A stretch of DNA of 64,000 nt from Candidatus Loosdrechtia aerotolerans (GTDB lineage Bacteria; Planctomycetota; Brocadiia; Brocadiales; Brocadiaceae), in NCBI GenBank assembly GCA_021646405.1, contig SOER01000001.1, forward strand, positions 186,001-250,000, given 5' to 3'. The notes under the pieces are model-generated. The model was not told the origin of the DNA and did not search any database. It saw only the letters and a program-made list of their open reading frames with translations. The translations under genes and the position numbers were made by a program. Shown in pieces: positions 18,403 through 27,789 of this stretch (position 1 is the stretch's first letter; each line of letters opens with the position of its first letter).

Positions 18403-19502
18403 AAACACTACCACAATCAATTGAGCTTATGATAAACAAGAACCTTGACCGGATGGAATCTTTTATCCACACCCGCCCGAAGGTTGATTTCCTTTTTGGC
18501 TCTCTTTTCACGGCATTCGATGGTCTTCTCCGGAGTTCGAAGGATACCGCCGGTACACAACCTTTTATCCGAAATAATTACGATGTAAAAAGATATATGG
18601 GAGCTGTACTTGTAGCATTGGTTTTTGGATGGGTTCTTCCGTCTGTATATTTTTATGGCTGGCAAACTGTTTTATCAAGGCTTGCTGTCTCTTTTATTGC
18701 AGGTGTATTTCTTGCCGATGTCATCTGGGCCATTATTGCCCGGGAGAAACATATCAGTGAAGGTGGATTTGTTACGTGTTTATTTATCCCTGCCCTTCTG
18801 CCTCCGCAAGCACCACTCTGGTTAGTTGGTTTAGGTGCAGCACTGGCCATTCTCTTTAGGAATATTATGGGTGGTGTTGGTAACAATTTAGTAAATCCTG
18901 CACTCTTTAGTCGTTTATTTCTTACAATCTGTTTTCCTGCACTTCTTACTGCCGGTTACCAAGCACCTGTAACAGGAATACCAGATCTTCATTCTTTCCG
19001 TTATGGAATTGATGTTATTACCCATGCCACACCGCTGACAGCATTTAAGGTAAATGGGGAGCTTACGCCCTATCTTTCCTTGTTGTTAGGTACTGCAAGT
19101 GGTTCCTTAGGGGAAACGTGTCGAATCGCACTCATACTTGCCGCATTGTGGTTAATAAAAATACGGGTAGCAAACTGGAGGATACCGGTATCGTATTTAG
19201 GGAGTGTATTCATCTTTTCAGTATTCTTCTCATTTCTTTTCGGCCAAACGGTAGCACCTCCTCTATTTCAGCTTTTTAGTGGTGGGTTGATTCTGGGGGC
19301 ATTTTTTATGGCTACTGATCCAATAACAACAACATATAATCAGACGGCAAAATGGACCTTCGGTATAGGGTGCGGGCTTGTTACGCTGTTGTTAAGAAAT
19401 TTTACTACATTGCCTGAGGGGGTAATGTACGCAATTCTCCTTATGAATCTCCTGGCAATACCCATTCAATTTCTGGCAGTAAAGCTGCGATATCACACAT
19501 AA
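18399..19502 (+). CDS. nqrB: Na+-translocating NADH:quinone reductase subunit B
   Basis: A 367-residue polytopic membrane protein of the NqrB/RnfD family, which forms the ion-conducting core and carries covalent FMN and riboflavin. About ten hydrophobic segments are seen. The segment around residue 210 (DVITHATPLTAFK) matches the region where the conserved Thr carries FMN by a phosphoester bond. GGVGNNLVNPALFSRLF and FFMATDPITTTYN are family hallmarks. It overlaps the end of the A-subunit gene by four bases and is followed by nqrC after about 60 bases. Confidence 0.9.
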   Translation: MKTLPQSIELMINKNLDRMESFIHTRPKVDFLFGSLFTAFDGLLRSSKDTAGTQPFIRNNYDVKRYMGAVLVALVFGWVLPSVYFYGWQTVLSRLAVSFIAGVFLADVIWAIIAREKHISEGGFVTCLFIPALLPPQAPLWLVGLGAALAILFRNIMGGVGNNLVNPALFSRLFLTICFPALLTAGYQAPVTGIPDLHSFRYGIDVITHATPLTAFKVNGELTPYLSLLLGTASGSLGETCRIALILAALWLIKIRVANWRIPVSYLGSVFIFSVFFSFLFGQTVAPPLFQLFSGGLILGAFFMATDPITTTYNQTAKWTFGIGCGLVTLLLRNFTTLPEGVMYAILLMNLLAIPIQFLAVKLRYHT

Positions 19503-19565
19503 GAGTATTGCAGATGCTTATTAAACTGAAGTAACGGTAATCGATTATTTTTAGAAAATATTATT

Positions 19566-20294
19566 ATGGAAGAACTAAAAAAGATTGTGTCTCGTATCGT
19601 TGCGATTCTTTTGATTACCTTTTTACCTTGCGCAGGGCTTCTTTTGATATACTTTTATACAGCTCCGAAGATTGCCGAGTATTATGATGTAAAAGAAAAG
19701 CGCGCGGTATTAGACATCTTTCGCATTCCGTATCGTACTCTAGAAAAGAAGTTTATGGGTTTCCAGTTTAAGACCTATGATAAAAAGGATATTCAGGAGG
19801 TATTTCTGAAAAATATAACGATAGAGGAACCACGTGTATCGTGGGAGCTTCACACTTCGGGCAGAGAAGCTGATTTGGAGAAATCAGAGAACAGCCATGG
19901 GAAAAAGGTTTTCAAGTACGTAAAAGGCGGAAATCTTCAGGGTATCGGGTTTGTAGAATCCAAGCGGGGATATGGTTACAATAAATCAAGCACCATGTCA
20001 CTTTTCATCTGCCTGGAACCAGATTTAGAAACTTTAAAAGGTATAGAAGTACTGGACCACAGCGAGACGCCGGGTCTTGGTGGCAGAATAACTGAAGAGC
20101 AATTTAAAAAACAGTTTATAGGTAAAAAAGTACAACCGAAAATAATCATGGTAAAAGGAAGAGATGCAAAAGGGGCAAATGAATTTGATGCAATTACAGG
20201 GGCTACCAATACCAGTAAGGGAATAGCGGCTTTTATTAATGATGCCGTACAAGAATTTTGGGAAGGGCAGAAGGAGATGACATGGCAGGATTAA
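19566..20294 (+). CDS. nqrC: Na+-translocating NADH:quinone reductase subunit C
   Basis: A 242-residue protein with one N-terminal membrane helix (about 9-30) and an FMN-binding domain exposed outside the cytoplasm. The FMN attachment signature appears as ITGATNTSKG near residue 215, where the second Thr of the SGATxT-type motif carries FMN. The segment LDHSETPGLGGRI is another family hallmark. Its last 13 bases overlap the start of the fused nqrDE gene, which implies coupled translation. Confidence 0.9.
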   Translation: MEELKKIVSRIVAILLITFLPCAGLLLIYFYTAPKIAEYYDVKEKRAVLDIFRIPYRTLEKKFMGFQFKTYDKKDIQEVFLKNITIEEPRVSWELHTSGREADLEKSENSHGKKVFKYVKGGNLQGIGFVESKRGYGYNKSSTMSLFICLEPDLETLKGIEVLDHSETPGLGGRITEEQFKKQFIGKKVQPKIIMVKGRDAKGANEFDAITGATNTSKGIAAFINDAVQEFWEGQKEMTWQD

Positions 20295-21697
20295 AGAGAA
20301 TCATACGAAAAACTTCTAAATTTCTTATGAGAGATAATCTTATCCTGACAGCTGGCGCCGGACTCGGGTTTTGTTCTTCACTGGCAGTAACGAATAAACT
20401 TGCAAATGCCCTCACTATGGGATTTGGTGTAACTTTTGTAACAGCTGGCAGCTTCTGCCTTGTTTATCCTTTTAAAAAGCTTATATCAAACGCAGGCACA
20501 CACCATAAAATCTCCCTGCTTATGATTATTGTATCAATCTTTGTGGCAATTTTTGGATTCTTTGCCCAAACGTTTGTACCTGAAATTGCAGCCAATATAA
20601 AAGCATACATAGACCTTATTACCACCAATTGTATTGTACTTGCAGTTATCTCCGAAGGATTAGCTGTAAGTTTTTGGGAGGCGCAGGGAAAGATATTTAA
20701 GGCATGTTTAGGGTTTTCACTGGCCCTGGCTTTACTAGCGTTTTTACGAGAGCCTTTGGGCTTTGGAACTGTTTTTGGACTCCAAGTACTGCCAGAAACA
20801 TTTCCGCGGGTGGTTCTCATGATTACACCGGTGGGAGGATTCTTCGCATTAGCTGCGCTTCGGCTTTTCTTACGTCCCATTCTTATTAAAACAGGAATTG
20901 TCTACCCGGAAGTAACTCCTGCTGAATCTGTAACAGCTACAGATGGCGGAAAACCTACGCCCGGGACAAAGACGAAGAAGGGTATTTCAAAGACATCGCT
21001 GATTGTTATAGGATTAGGGGTTTGTCTCTTTATCAGCCTTATTATACATACACAAACAATACCTGCAATGCACCAGCACTTTGCTGTCCTTCTCCCTGTT
21101 TTTCTCAGCGCCCTTTTCTTCGATGGAATTGTATTGAGTAAACTTCTGGGAATATGCCCTTTAGTTAATAAATCACGTCAAATCGATGCAGCATGGAAGA
21201 TGGGGGTGGCAATCATTATCGTGGTAACATTATCTACGGCATTAAACTGGTTAGTGTATAATCACGTGCTGATACGGTGCAGTGATTTCATATCCCGGTT
21301 TTCATCGTTTCCGATCCGGCTGGAGGATATCTTTTATTTAACGGTTTTCATTGTCACCATTGCTGTATTTGTTCAGATATTAAGTGTCTTGCTACGAAGG
21401 TTTGCAAGGCAAGCATATGAGCAAATGGGGCAGTTTCTGGAGCTTATTACAGTCAATTGTATCGTTCTTGCAAGTTCTACCTTTACTATTCCTACAGGAG
21501 CAACGTTTTTAGTTTCAACAGTAACGGCACTTGGATACGGACTTCACTGGATAATGGTAGCTGTGTGGTTAGCCTTACTAAGACGTCAGCGTGTGTTCGT
21601 TCCAACAACAACCTGGGATGAAGATACTATCGCAATCCTCTTATTAGGTATTATGGCTGCCATCTTTACCGGGATCGGAATGATTCAAATTTTCTAG
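20282..21697 (+). CDS. Fused Nqr subunits D and E
   Basis: A 471-residue membrane protein in which both small Nqr subunits are joined. Residues 1-205 match NqrD (LAVTNKL, ITTNCIVLA); residues 240-471 match NqrE (LGICPLVNK, ELITVNCIVLA). They are joined by a Pro/Thr/Gly/Lys-rich linker (about 208-238). C31, C117, C292 and C393 correspond to the four Cys, two per subunit, that hold the intramembrane 2Fe-2S cluster, so the fusion should be functional. Start: ATG 20282, with AAGGAG five bases upstream; a longer frame from 20258 has no support. Confidence 0.88.
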   Translation: MAGLKRIIRKTSKFLMRDNLILTAGAGLGFCSSLAVTNKLANALTMGFGVTFVTAGSFCLVYPFKKLISNAGTHHKISLLMIIVSIFVAIFGFFAQTFVPEIAANIKAYIDLITTNCIVLAVISEGLAVSFWEAQGKIFKACLGFSLALALLAFLREPLGFGTVFGLQVLPETFPRVVLMITPVGGFFALAALRLFLRPILIKTGIVYPEVTPAESVTATDGGKPTPGTKTKKGISKTSLIVIGLGVCLFISLIIHTQTIPAMHQHFAVLLPVFLSALFFDGIVLSKLLGICPLVNKSRQIDAAWKMGVAIIIVVTLSTALNWLVYNHVLIRCSDFISRFSSFPIRLEDIFYLTVFIVTIAVFVQILSVLLRRFARQAYEQMGQFLELITVNCIVLASSTFTIPTGATFLVSTVTALGYGLHWIMVAVWLALLRRQRVFVPTTTWDEDTIAILLLGIMAAIFTGIGMIQIF

Positions 21698-21758
21698 TTA
21701 TCAATAGATCTTAATTCGTAAATAAGCATTTTATACTTATAGTGAACAGAAACGGATG

Positions 21759-21802
21759 AATCCCCCTTGATCCCCTTTTCTAAGGGAAGATCAAGGAGGA
21801 TT
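21759..21802. repeat. Inverted repeat related to the 14.8-kb palindrome
   Basis: AATCCCCCTTGATC at 21759-21772 pairs with GATCAAGGAGGATT at 21789-21802 (one mismatch); the centre CCCTTTTCTAAGGG is itself palindromic. It shares the core AATCCCCCTT(A/G)ATC with the repeat at 14789. It lies inside the Nqr operon, ending about 20 bases before the start of nqrF, so in mRNA it forms a hairpin just upstream of that ribosome binding site. Confidence 0.7.
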
Positions 21803-21823
21803 ACAGAATACCCTGGAGTAAAT

Positions 21824-23458
21824 ATGATTACCCCTTTACTATTAGGAGCCGGAATCCTAGCATTTATAGTATTATTATTGAGTTCATTTAGTGAGATCAT
21901 CTACCAGTTTTTCGGCCGTGGTGAAAGGCGAAAACTTACGATCATAAGTGATGATGAATATAAAAGGGAACTCAATATTGAAGGCGGAGAAAAACTCCTC
22001 AGCCTGCTTCAGAATAACGGCTTTAATATCCCTGCCGCCTGCGGTGGTATGGCGAATTGTGGTCAATGCAAGGTAAAACTCCATACCGATGTGGGATCCT
22101 ATACGGCAGTTGAAGCACCTTATTTCGATATGAAAACAAGGGAAGCAGCTCAAAAATTCTTGGAGCAGGGCATTGGAGATGGTTATGAACGATTAGCATG
22201 TCAGGTCCGGGTAGAAAAAGATATCAGCCTGTACCTCCCGAAAGATACTTTACAGGTAAAGAAATATACGGCACGGCTAATCAAGAGAAAAGCACTTACC
22301 AGTGATAAAGTGGAAATCTGGTTAGCACCCTCAAAACCTATTCAATATAAGCCCGGTCAGTATATTCAATTATCTATTCCTGATGATTTCGCAGAAGAAT
22401 ATTATAAAAAATACGGAAACTTTATCAAAGAAACATGTAAGCATCTGGGGAAGGAGTTTACCCCTTACATGCCGGGTACTGGCTTGTACAGAGGTTATTC
22501 ACTCGCCTCTACAGAGCCGGAACTTTTAAAACTTATCATTCGGATGGCGCCGGCAGACCCAAATAGGTCTGTTGAGAGGGGTGGGGCCCCGTGTGCAGGG
22601 CCGAGTTGGGCACACCATTATATTCTTGAGAAAAGCTTATGGAATTTCTTTCGGGGTGAGAAGATACATTTTACCGGGCCGTATGGACATTTTACTCTAA
22701 GGGAACAACCACATACGGCAGTGTTTGTGGCAGGAGGAGCAGGCCTGGCGCCTATTATTGCAGTTACCGAACAATGGTTCAAGGAAGGGCGGAAAGAAAA
22801 GGCAATCTTCTTTTTAGGCGAGCGAAGGCTCCAGGATATCCCTATGGCTTATTTGCCAAGGTGGTTACATTGGTGTCAAAAGAACCCCAACTTTCAATTT
22901 ATACCAGTACTTTCCGGGGCATTTCGGGGAGATAATCCTGCCGAATTGAACGAGGCGGATAAGAAATGTTATCATTGTCTTCCTGCCGAAGGTAAGCATG
23001 TTGCACAGGAACAAGGGCTCGTGGACAGACAGGGAAACCAATGGAAAGGTGAGGTTGGATTTATCGGCCCGTTACTCAGGAAATATCTCTCACCCGCCGA
23101 TCCAGACATTGTATTCTATCTTTGCGGACCAGCCCCCATGACAGTTACCGTAATTGATTCGGCTGCTAATATACTGAATCTCAAAAAAGAGAATGCCTTA
23201 TTTGATGACTTTACCGGTACCCTGACCCCATCGGTAGATCTCCTTTATCAAAAACTTGAAATGAAGGAAAAAATTCACGCATTAAACATGCCAAATGCCG
23301 ACAAACTTATTGAGGATATCAGCCGTATCCTTATTATACGGTTAATATTAAAAGACAAAATCGATGAGGGTTACCATTTCCTTGAACGCGTAAGAGAAGC
23401 AATTGATAAATCAACGCAAGAGCTTGAATCGCTGCTTCTCTCCTATGATAAACAGTAA
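21824..23458 (+). CDS. nqrF: Na+-translocating NADH:quinone reductase subunit F, extended form
   Basis: A 544-residue NADH-oxidising subunit. In order: membrane helix (2-24), 2Fe-2S ferredoxin domain with C73, C79, C82 and C126, FAD domain with RGYSLAS, NAD domain with FVAGGAGLAPI and FYLCGPAPM. Usual NqrF is about 410 residues and ends soon after the DDF motif; here the third-to-fourth Cys spacing is longer, there is a Cys/His-containing insertion (about residues 365-405), and about 84 helical residues follow DDF. The ATG at 21824 has TGGAG five bases upstream; the longer frame from 21767 runs through a hairpin repeat and is unlikely. Confidence 0.9.
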   Translation: MITPLLLGAGILAFIVLLLSSFSEIIYQFFGRGERRKLTIISDDEYKRELNIEGGEKLLSLLQNNGFNIPAACGGMANCGQCKVKLHTDVGSYTAVEAPYFDMKTREAAQKFLEQGIGDGYERLACQVRVEKDISLYLPKDTLQVKKYTARLIKRKALTSDKVEIWLAPSKPIQYKPGQYIQLSIPDDFAEEYYKKYGNFIKETCKHLGKEFTPYMPGTGLYRGYSLASTEPELLKLIIRMAPADPNRSVERGGAPCAGPSWAHHYILEKSLWNFFRGEKIHFTGPYGHFTLREQPHTAVFVAGGAGLAPIIAVTEQWFKEGRKEKAIFFLGERRLQDIPMAYLPRWLHWCQKNPNFQFIPVLSGAFRGDNPAELNEADKKCYHCLPAEGKHVAQEQGLVDRQGNQWKGEVGFIGPLLRKYLSPADPDIVFYLCGPAPMTVTVIDSAANILNLKKENALFDDFTGTLTPSVDLLYQKLEMKEKIHALNMPNADKLIEDISRILIIRLILKDKIDEGYHFLERVREAIDKSTQELESLLLSYDKQ

Positions 23459-23585
23459 TTACTTCAAATGATATTGGATCACATGCGGGTTGTTGGAATA
23501 TTACTATACAGCACCTATTATGGTTCTGTATTTTCGATAATGAAAATAGGGTTAAGAAAATCTACAATTAAAGTCTGGAATAATT

Positions 23586-25145
23586 ATGATCTTAGAAAAC
23601 TTTATTACTGCAACAAAAAGGAATTTTAAGAAAACAGTTATCAAGGACTCTCTCGGTACATCCCTAAATTTCGGACAGGTACTTACAGCCAGTATCCTTT
23701 TATCAAAACATATTTGCAATTTTCAGGGAGAAAATATTGCCCTTTTATTTCCTCCCTCAGCAGGAGGGGCATTAACATATATTGCAACAGCTTTCACTGG
23801 TAAAGTTCCTGTGAGTTTAAACTTCCTTGCAAGCAAAGAAGATCAGAACCACATTTTGAAGCTCTGTGATGTGAAAACGATTTTTACTTCGAGGATATTT
23901 ACACAAAAGCTGGGCATACCCGAAGACCCAAGGATGATTTTTATTGAAGATATACAGAAGAGGATATCAAGCACCCAAAAGTTAAAAACGTATGTGTCGT
24001 GCAAAATGAGATCGGAATACTCTCTCATTCAGGAATTTAAGGAATATGATACACCGGAAAAAACGGCTGTTATTCTTTTCACTTCAGGTTCAGAGTCAAA
24101 TCCAAAAGGTGTTCCTCTCACAAATTATAATATATATTCCAGCATTCAAAATTATCGTACAATCTTCAACCCTACATCAGAAGATGTCATTTTAGGTACA
24201 CTGCCTTTCTTTCATGTTTTTGGTTTTGCCGTTTGTCTATGGTTCCCCTTAATTACGGGTGTAGGGGTTGTTTTCCATCCAAATCCAACAGAATATGAGA
24301 CGCTTGGCAGAATTGTTCAAGACCATCGGGTAACCATGCTTCTGGGAACAAACACGCTTTACCGTGGTTTTATGAAACGATGGAGTCAGGAACAGGTTAA
24401 GAATGTGCGCCTGGCGTTTGCTGGGGCTGAAAAGTTGCATGAGCATGTGAGAAAAAAATTTTACGAGAAATTCAGAGTACACATACTTGAGGGATACGGC
24501 CTTACAGAAAGCTCTTCATGTGTAAGTGTTAACCATCCAACTGATTTTACCCATGGGAGTGTAGGTAAGATCTTTCCCAACATTGAATACAAAATGGTTG
24601 ATCCGGAAACGTACGAAGAAGTTCCACCAGGAAAAGAGGGTCTGATACTCCTCAAAGGCCCAAATATCATGGCGGGATATTATCAATCTCCAGAGTTAAC
24701 GGAGCAGGCTTTTCATGACGGCTATTATATTACCGGAGATATAGGAAAATTAGAGAACGATTTTCTCTTTATAACCGATCGTTTAAAAAGATTCGCTAAA
24801 ATTGGTGGAGAAATGATCCCACTCTCAACGATTGAACACAAATTGTCAGTTATTTTAGATGAACACACAAACCATGAAAAACGGAACTGTGCAGTCGTAA
24901 GTATTCCCCATGCACAAAAGGGGGAACAGCTTGTGGCATTTGTTGTCACGGAAAATCCTGATAAGCTTCTGTTCAATGCCAAACTCAGTAAGCTCTCTGT
25001 CACAAAACTTGCACAACCAGACCATTACATTTCCATAGAAGCCATTCCCATGCTTCCATCTGGAAAAGCGGATTATAAAAAATTGAAACAAATTGCATTG
25101 AAACATTTTACCAGGCCTGAAGATACAGCTATAATCGCTTCATGA
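23586..25145 (+). CDS. AMP-forming acyl-CoA/acyl-ACP synthetase
   Basis: A 519-residue member of the ANL superfamily that adenylates a carboxylic acid, then passes it to CoA or ACP. Motifs: FTSGSESNPKGVPLT (A3, P-loop), GYGLTESS (A5), YITGDIGKLE (A7), and the C-terminal Lys in LPSGKADYKKLK (A10). The sequence style (GPNIMAGYY, AKIGGEMIPL) resembles the acyl-ACP synthetase half of Aas, which suggests a fatty acid substrate. It lies 127 bases after nqrF and need not belong to that operon. Confidence 0.85.
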   Translation: MILENFITATKRNFKKTVIKDSLGTSLNFGQVLTASILLSKHICNFQGENIALLFPPSAGGALTYIATAFTGKVPVSLNFLASKEDQNHILKLCDVKTIFTSRIFTQKLGIPEDPRMIFIEDIQKRISSTQKLKTYVSCKMRSEYSLIQEFKEYDTPEKTAVILFTSGSESNPKGVPLTNYNIYSSIQNYRTIFNPTSEDVILGTLPFFHVFGFAVCLWFPLITGVGVVFHPNPTEYETLGRIVQDHRVTMLLGTNTLYRGFMKRWSQEQVKNVRLAFAGAEKLHEHVRKKFYEKFRVHILEGYGLTESSSCVSVNHPTDFTHGSVGKIFPNIEYKMVDPETYEEVPPGKEGLILLKGPNIMAGYYQSPELTEQAFHDGYYITGDIGKLENDFLFITDRLKRFAKIGGEMIPLSTIEHKLSVILDEHTNHEKRNCAVVSIPHAQKGEQLVAFVVTENPDKLLFNAKLSKLSVTKLAQPDHYISIEAIPMLPSGKADYKKLKQIALKHFTRPEDTAIIAS

Positions 25146-25217
25146 TAATGCATCCGGGTTTACTCTGAAGATCCGGCAGAGAGTATCTTCATAAAAGAAT
25201 GAAAATCCATTTTCCCT

Positions 25218-26111
25218 ATGAATAAAAAATATCAATCCGGCGCTAAACCTCCGATTCTTCTCGTACATGGAGGTGCCGGCTCATATAAAGATAACCGAGA
25301 AGTACTTGAACAGCGAAGACGTATTATTTCCGGGATTATTGCACAGGTTTGGCCAGAGCTTCTTCAAGGAGCATCAGCCTTAAAAACAGTGCATCGTGTA
25401 GTTGAACTTCTTGAGGCCGACCCCCACTTTAATGCAGGACTTGGCGCTGTACTTCAAAACGATGGATTGGTACGCTTATCTGCATCTTTAATGGATGGAA
25501 GTAAACAAAAATTTTCGGGTGTAATGCTCGCAACGCATATTATTCATCCCTCAAGATTGGCATATGCATTACAGGAGAGGGAGCAAACAGTATTAGGACC
25601 TCTGGGGGCACAACTGCTCGCCCGTGAACTGGGAATCCCTCCTGAAAATCCCTCAACGCCCGACCGGGCAGCAAAGTGGATTTCTTACTTAGAAAAACAG
25701 AAACAACCTTCCCAGAGTCATGGTACAGTTGGGGCTGTTGCCCTGGATCAACAAGGACACTTGGCTGCTGCAACCTCCACGGGAGGAAGCACTACCAATG
25801 TTCCTGAAAGGGTATCCGATTCGGCAACGGTTGCCGGAAATTATGCATCAGAGTTTGCGGCTATCAGTTGTACAGGAATAGGAGAACAGATCGTTAATGA
25901 CGGTGTCGCCGTCAGGATAGAAACAAGGGTACGGGACGGACGTTCCGTGATAGAAGCATCTGATATAGTATATGAAGAAGCAAATAGTCGTCAATATCAA
26001 TATGGATGGATTGGAATTGATTATAAGGGGAACTGGGCAATATACCACACAACCAAGGATATGCCCTGTGGAGTAATGAGCCTGACGGCTGAAAATAACG
26101 GTACGGGATAA
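25218..26111 (+). CDS. Isoaspartyl peptidase/L-asparaginase, Ntn-hydrolase
   Basis: A 297-residue plant-type asparaginase (IaaA family). The enzyme is made as a precursor that cleaves itself to expose an N-terminal Thr nucleophile; here the cleavage site is HGTVGAVALD with Thr170, followed by the substrate-binding STGG (about residue 189) and a glycine-rich VAGNYASEFAA. ILLVHGGAGSY is the N-terminal hallmark. It hydrolyses isoaspartyl dipeptides and asparagine. The tail is slightly short. It precedes murB by 67 bases on the same strand. Confidence 0.88.
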   Translation: MNKKYQSGAKPPILLVHGGAGSYKDNREVLEQRRRIISGIIAQVWPELLQGASALKTVHRVVELLEADPHFNAGLGAVLQNDGLVRLSASLMDGSKQKFSGVMLATHIIHPSRLAYALQEREQTVLGPLGAQLLARELGIPPENPSTPDRAAKWISYLEKQKQPSQSHGTVGAVALDQQGHLAAATSTGGSTTNVPERVSDSATVAGNYASEFAAISCTGIGEQIVNDGVAVRIETRVRDGRSVIEASDIVYEEANSRQYQYGWIGIDYKGNWAIYHTTKDMPCGVMSLTAENNGTG

Positions 26112-26178
26112 CATAAAAATTCTGTGACTGATTCAATAGATAAAAATGTATAGGATTGCGATTACCGAGCATTGATCC

Positions 26179-27081
26179 ATGCCCTTAAATATTCCAAACA
26201 TAGAAAAAGACAAACCCTTGGCTCCGTTTACGACATACAAAATCGGCGGACCAGCAGATTACTTTGTTGAGGTTCATACCATCGATGAATTAGTCAATGC
26301 ATTATCCGAGGCGCGACGAAACAACATCCCTTTCTTCCTACTTGGCAGTGGGGCAAATATTTTAGTTACCGATAAAGGATTTCGGGGGCTGGTCATCCGG
26401 AACCTGGCAAATAAAATCACATTCTTAGATAATAATACAGTAGTAGCAGAGAGTGGCACAATGATTGTCGATCTTATAGAACAGTGCCGGAATCGTGGTC
26501 TCTCTGGTTTCGAACATTTTACAGGTATTCCAAGTACTGTTGGAGGCGCCCTGTGGCAAAATTTACATTTTCTATCACCAGACAGGCAGCGTACGATGTT
26601 TATTGAAGAAATAGTCAAATCGAGTTGTATCCTAACAGAAGAAGGTCAGTTTCGTACTGTTACAGCGGATTATTTTCAATTTGGTTACGACAGAAGCATC
26701 CTGCAAATACGAAAGGATTTCGTGCTTGATGTTACTTTTCAGCTCAGTCAAAAATCTCAGGAAGAAATACAGACAGTGCTCCATGAAAATGCAGCCTGGC
26801 GTATGGCGAAACAGCCACAACTATCAAAATATCCGAGTTGTGGTTCTGTATTTAAAAAAATCAAGGATATAGGTGCAGGAAGGTTAATAGAGCAGGCGGG
26901 CCTTAAAGGCATCAGAATTGGTGGTGCTGAAGTATCAAGAAAACACGCAAATTTCATTATCAATACAGGAGATGCTACAGCCGAAGATGTCTTACAATTA
27001 ATAAACTATGTACAAAAAGAAGTAAAACAAAAATTAGGGTATGCATTGAAGACAGAGATTATTATTGTTGGAGAGTTATGA
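26179..27081 (+). CDS. murB: UDP-N-acetylenolpyruvoylglucosamine reductase
   Basis: A 300-residue FAD enzyme that reduces the MurA product with NADPH to UDP-MurNAc. Motifs: APFTTYKIGGPADYFVE, LGSGANILVTDKG (FAD binding), FEHFTGIPSTVGGALWQN and YPSCGSVFKK, where the Ser acts as proton donor. The length and lack of the extra domain put it in the shorter type-II-like class. Unlike in many genomes it lies apart from other mur genes. Followed by a hairpin and convergent Hsp20 genes. Confidence 0.92.
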   Translation: MPLNIPNIEKDKPLAPFTTYKIGGPADYFVEVHTIDELVNALSEARRNNIPFFLLGSGANILVTDKGFRGLVIRNLANKITFLDNNTVVAESGTMIVDLIEQCRNRGLSGFEHFTGIPSTVGGALWQNLHFLSPDRQRTMFIEEIVKSSCILTEEGQFRTVTADYFQFGYDRSILQIRKDFVLDVTFQLSQKSQEEIQTVLHENAAWRMAKQPQLSKYPSCGSVFKKIKDIGAGRLIEQAGLKGIRIGGAEVSRKHANFIINTGDATAEDVLQLINYVQKEVKQKLGYALKTEIIIVGEL

Positions 27082-27146
27082 TTGAGAGTACTATAAATAA
27101 ACCTGGCCGGTATTCTTTTCCATCTTATAAAAAATATCGAAAAAGA

Positions 27147-27200
27147 GAAGCTGAGAAGTTGTGGAATTTATACACTCTAACCACGCATCTCCTCAGCTTC
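27147..27200. terminator. Stem-loop between murB and the Hsp20 genes
   Basis: GAAGCTGAG at 27147-27155 is complementary to CTCAGCTTC at 27192-27200. Inside it GTGG and CCAC can also pair, which extends the structure. It lies between convergent genes (murB on plus, Hsp20 on minus), the usual site of a bidirectional terminator, but there is no T-tract after either arm and the loop is long. I list it as a possible terminator or structured element. Confidence 0.4.
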
Positions 27201-27238
27201 CGAATGTGTCTGTACAATCTGCAACGCCTGTAGCTACA

Positions 27239-27685
27239 TTAATCGGTCTTAATGGAAATCTGTTTTGGCTTCACTTCTTCCTTCTTTTGTAAAGTAATTT
27301 CTAACACACCGTTCTTGTATTCTGCCGTGATCTTATCCATATCAACGGACGCAGGAAGGTCTATAGAACGAGCGAAATTACCGTAACGCCTCTCTACCCT
27401 ATAAAAGGTTTTACCTTTCTCTTCCTTCTCTTCTCTCTTTTCACCTTTGATTAAAAGGGTATTGTCCCGTATTGAGATATCGATCTCCTTTGGATCGATT
27501 CCAGGAATCTCGGCCTTCATAATAATCTTATCAGCCGTTTCTGATAGGTCAATGGGTATCCAGGTACCGGTTTCTATACCAAATTCAGATAAATCCCATC
27601 CCCTAAAAAACCGATCAAACATCCGGTTCATTTCCTCTTGCAGGGAAGAAATTGTTGGCGACCATTTTATTAATTCTCTAGCCAT
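27239..27685 (-). CDS. Small heat shock protein, Hsp20 family (copy 1)
   Basis: A 148-residue alpha-crystallin-type chaperone that holds unfolding proteins in an ATP-independent way. It has the alpha-crystallin domain (about residues 35-135) with IIMKAEIPGIDPKEIDISI and YKNGVLEITLQKKEE, and a short C-terminal IxI-like tail (KQISIKTD). The start is ATG 27685 (MARELIKW), because GGAGG lies 7 bases upstream; a longer frame to 27712 lacks such a site. A second copy lies 104 bases upstream on the same strand. Confidence 0.92.
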   Translation of the reverse strand: MARELIKWSPTISSLQEEMNRMFDRFFRGWDLSEFGIETGTWIPIDLSETADKIIMKAEIPGIDPKEIDISIRDNTLLIKGEKREEKEEKGKTFYRVERRYGNFARSIDLPASVDMDKITAEYKNGVLEITLQKKEEVKPKQISIKTD

Positions 27686-27789
27686 ATTATATCCCTCCAT
27701 AAAATAGTACAATTGGTAAAAAGCCTTTCAAGAATTCATCACTCAGAGCAAATCCTCCACTATCGCTATTATCAGGCTATTCAACATCA

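Noticed and set aside
21767-21823. Extended N-terminus of NqrF from ATG 21767
   Set aside because: The added 19 codons read through a hairpin repeat, and a Shine-Dalgarno precedes ATG 21824.
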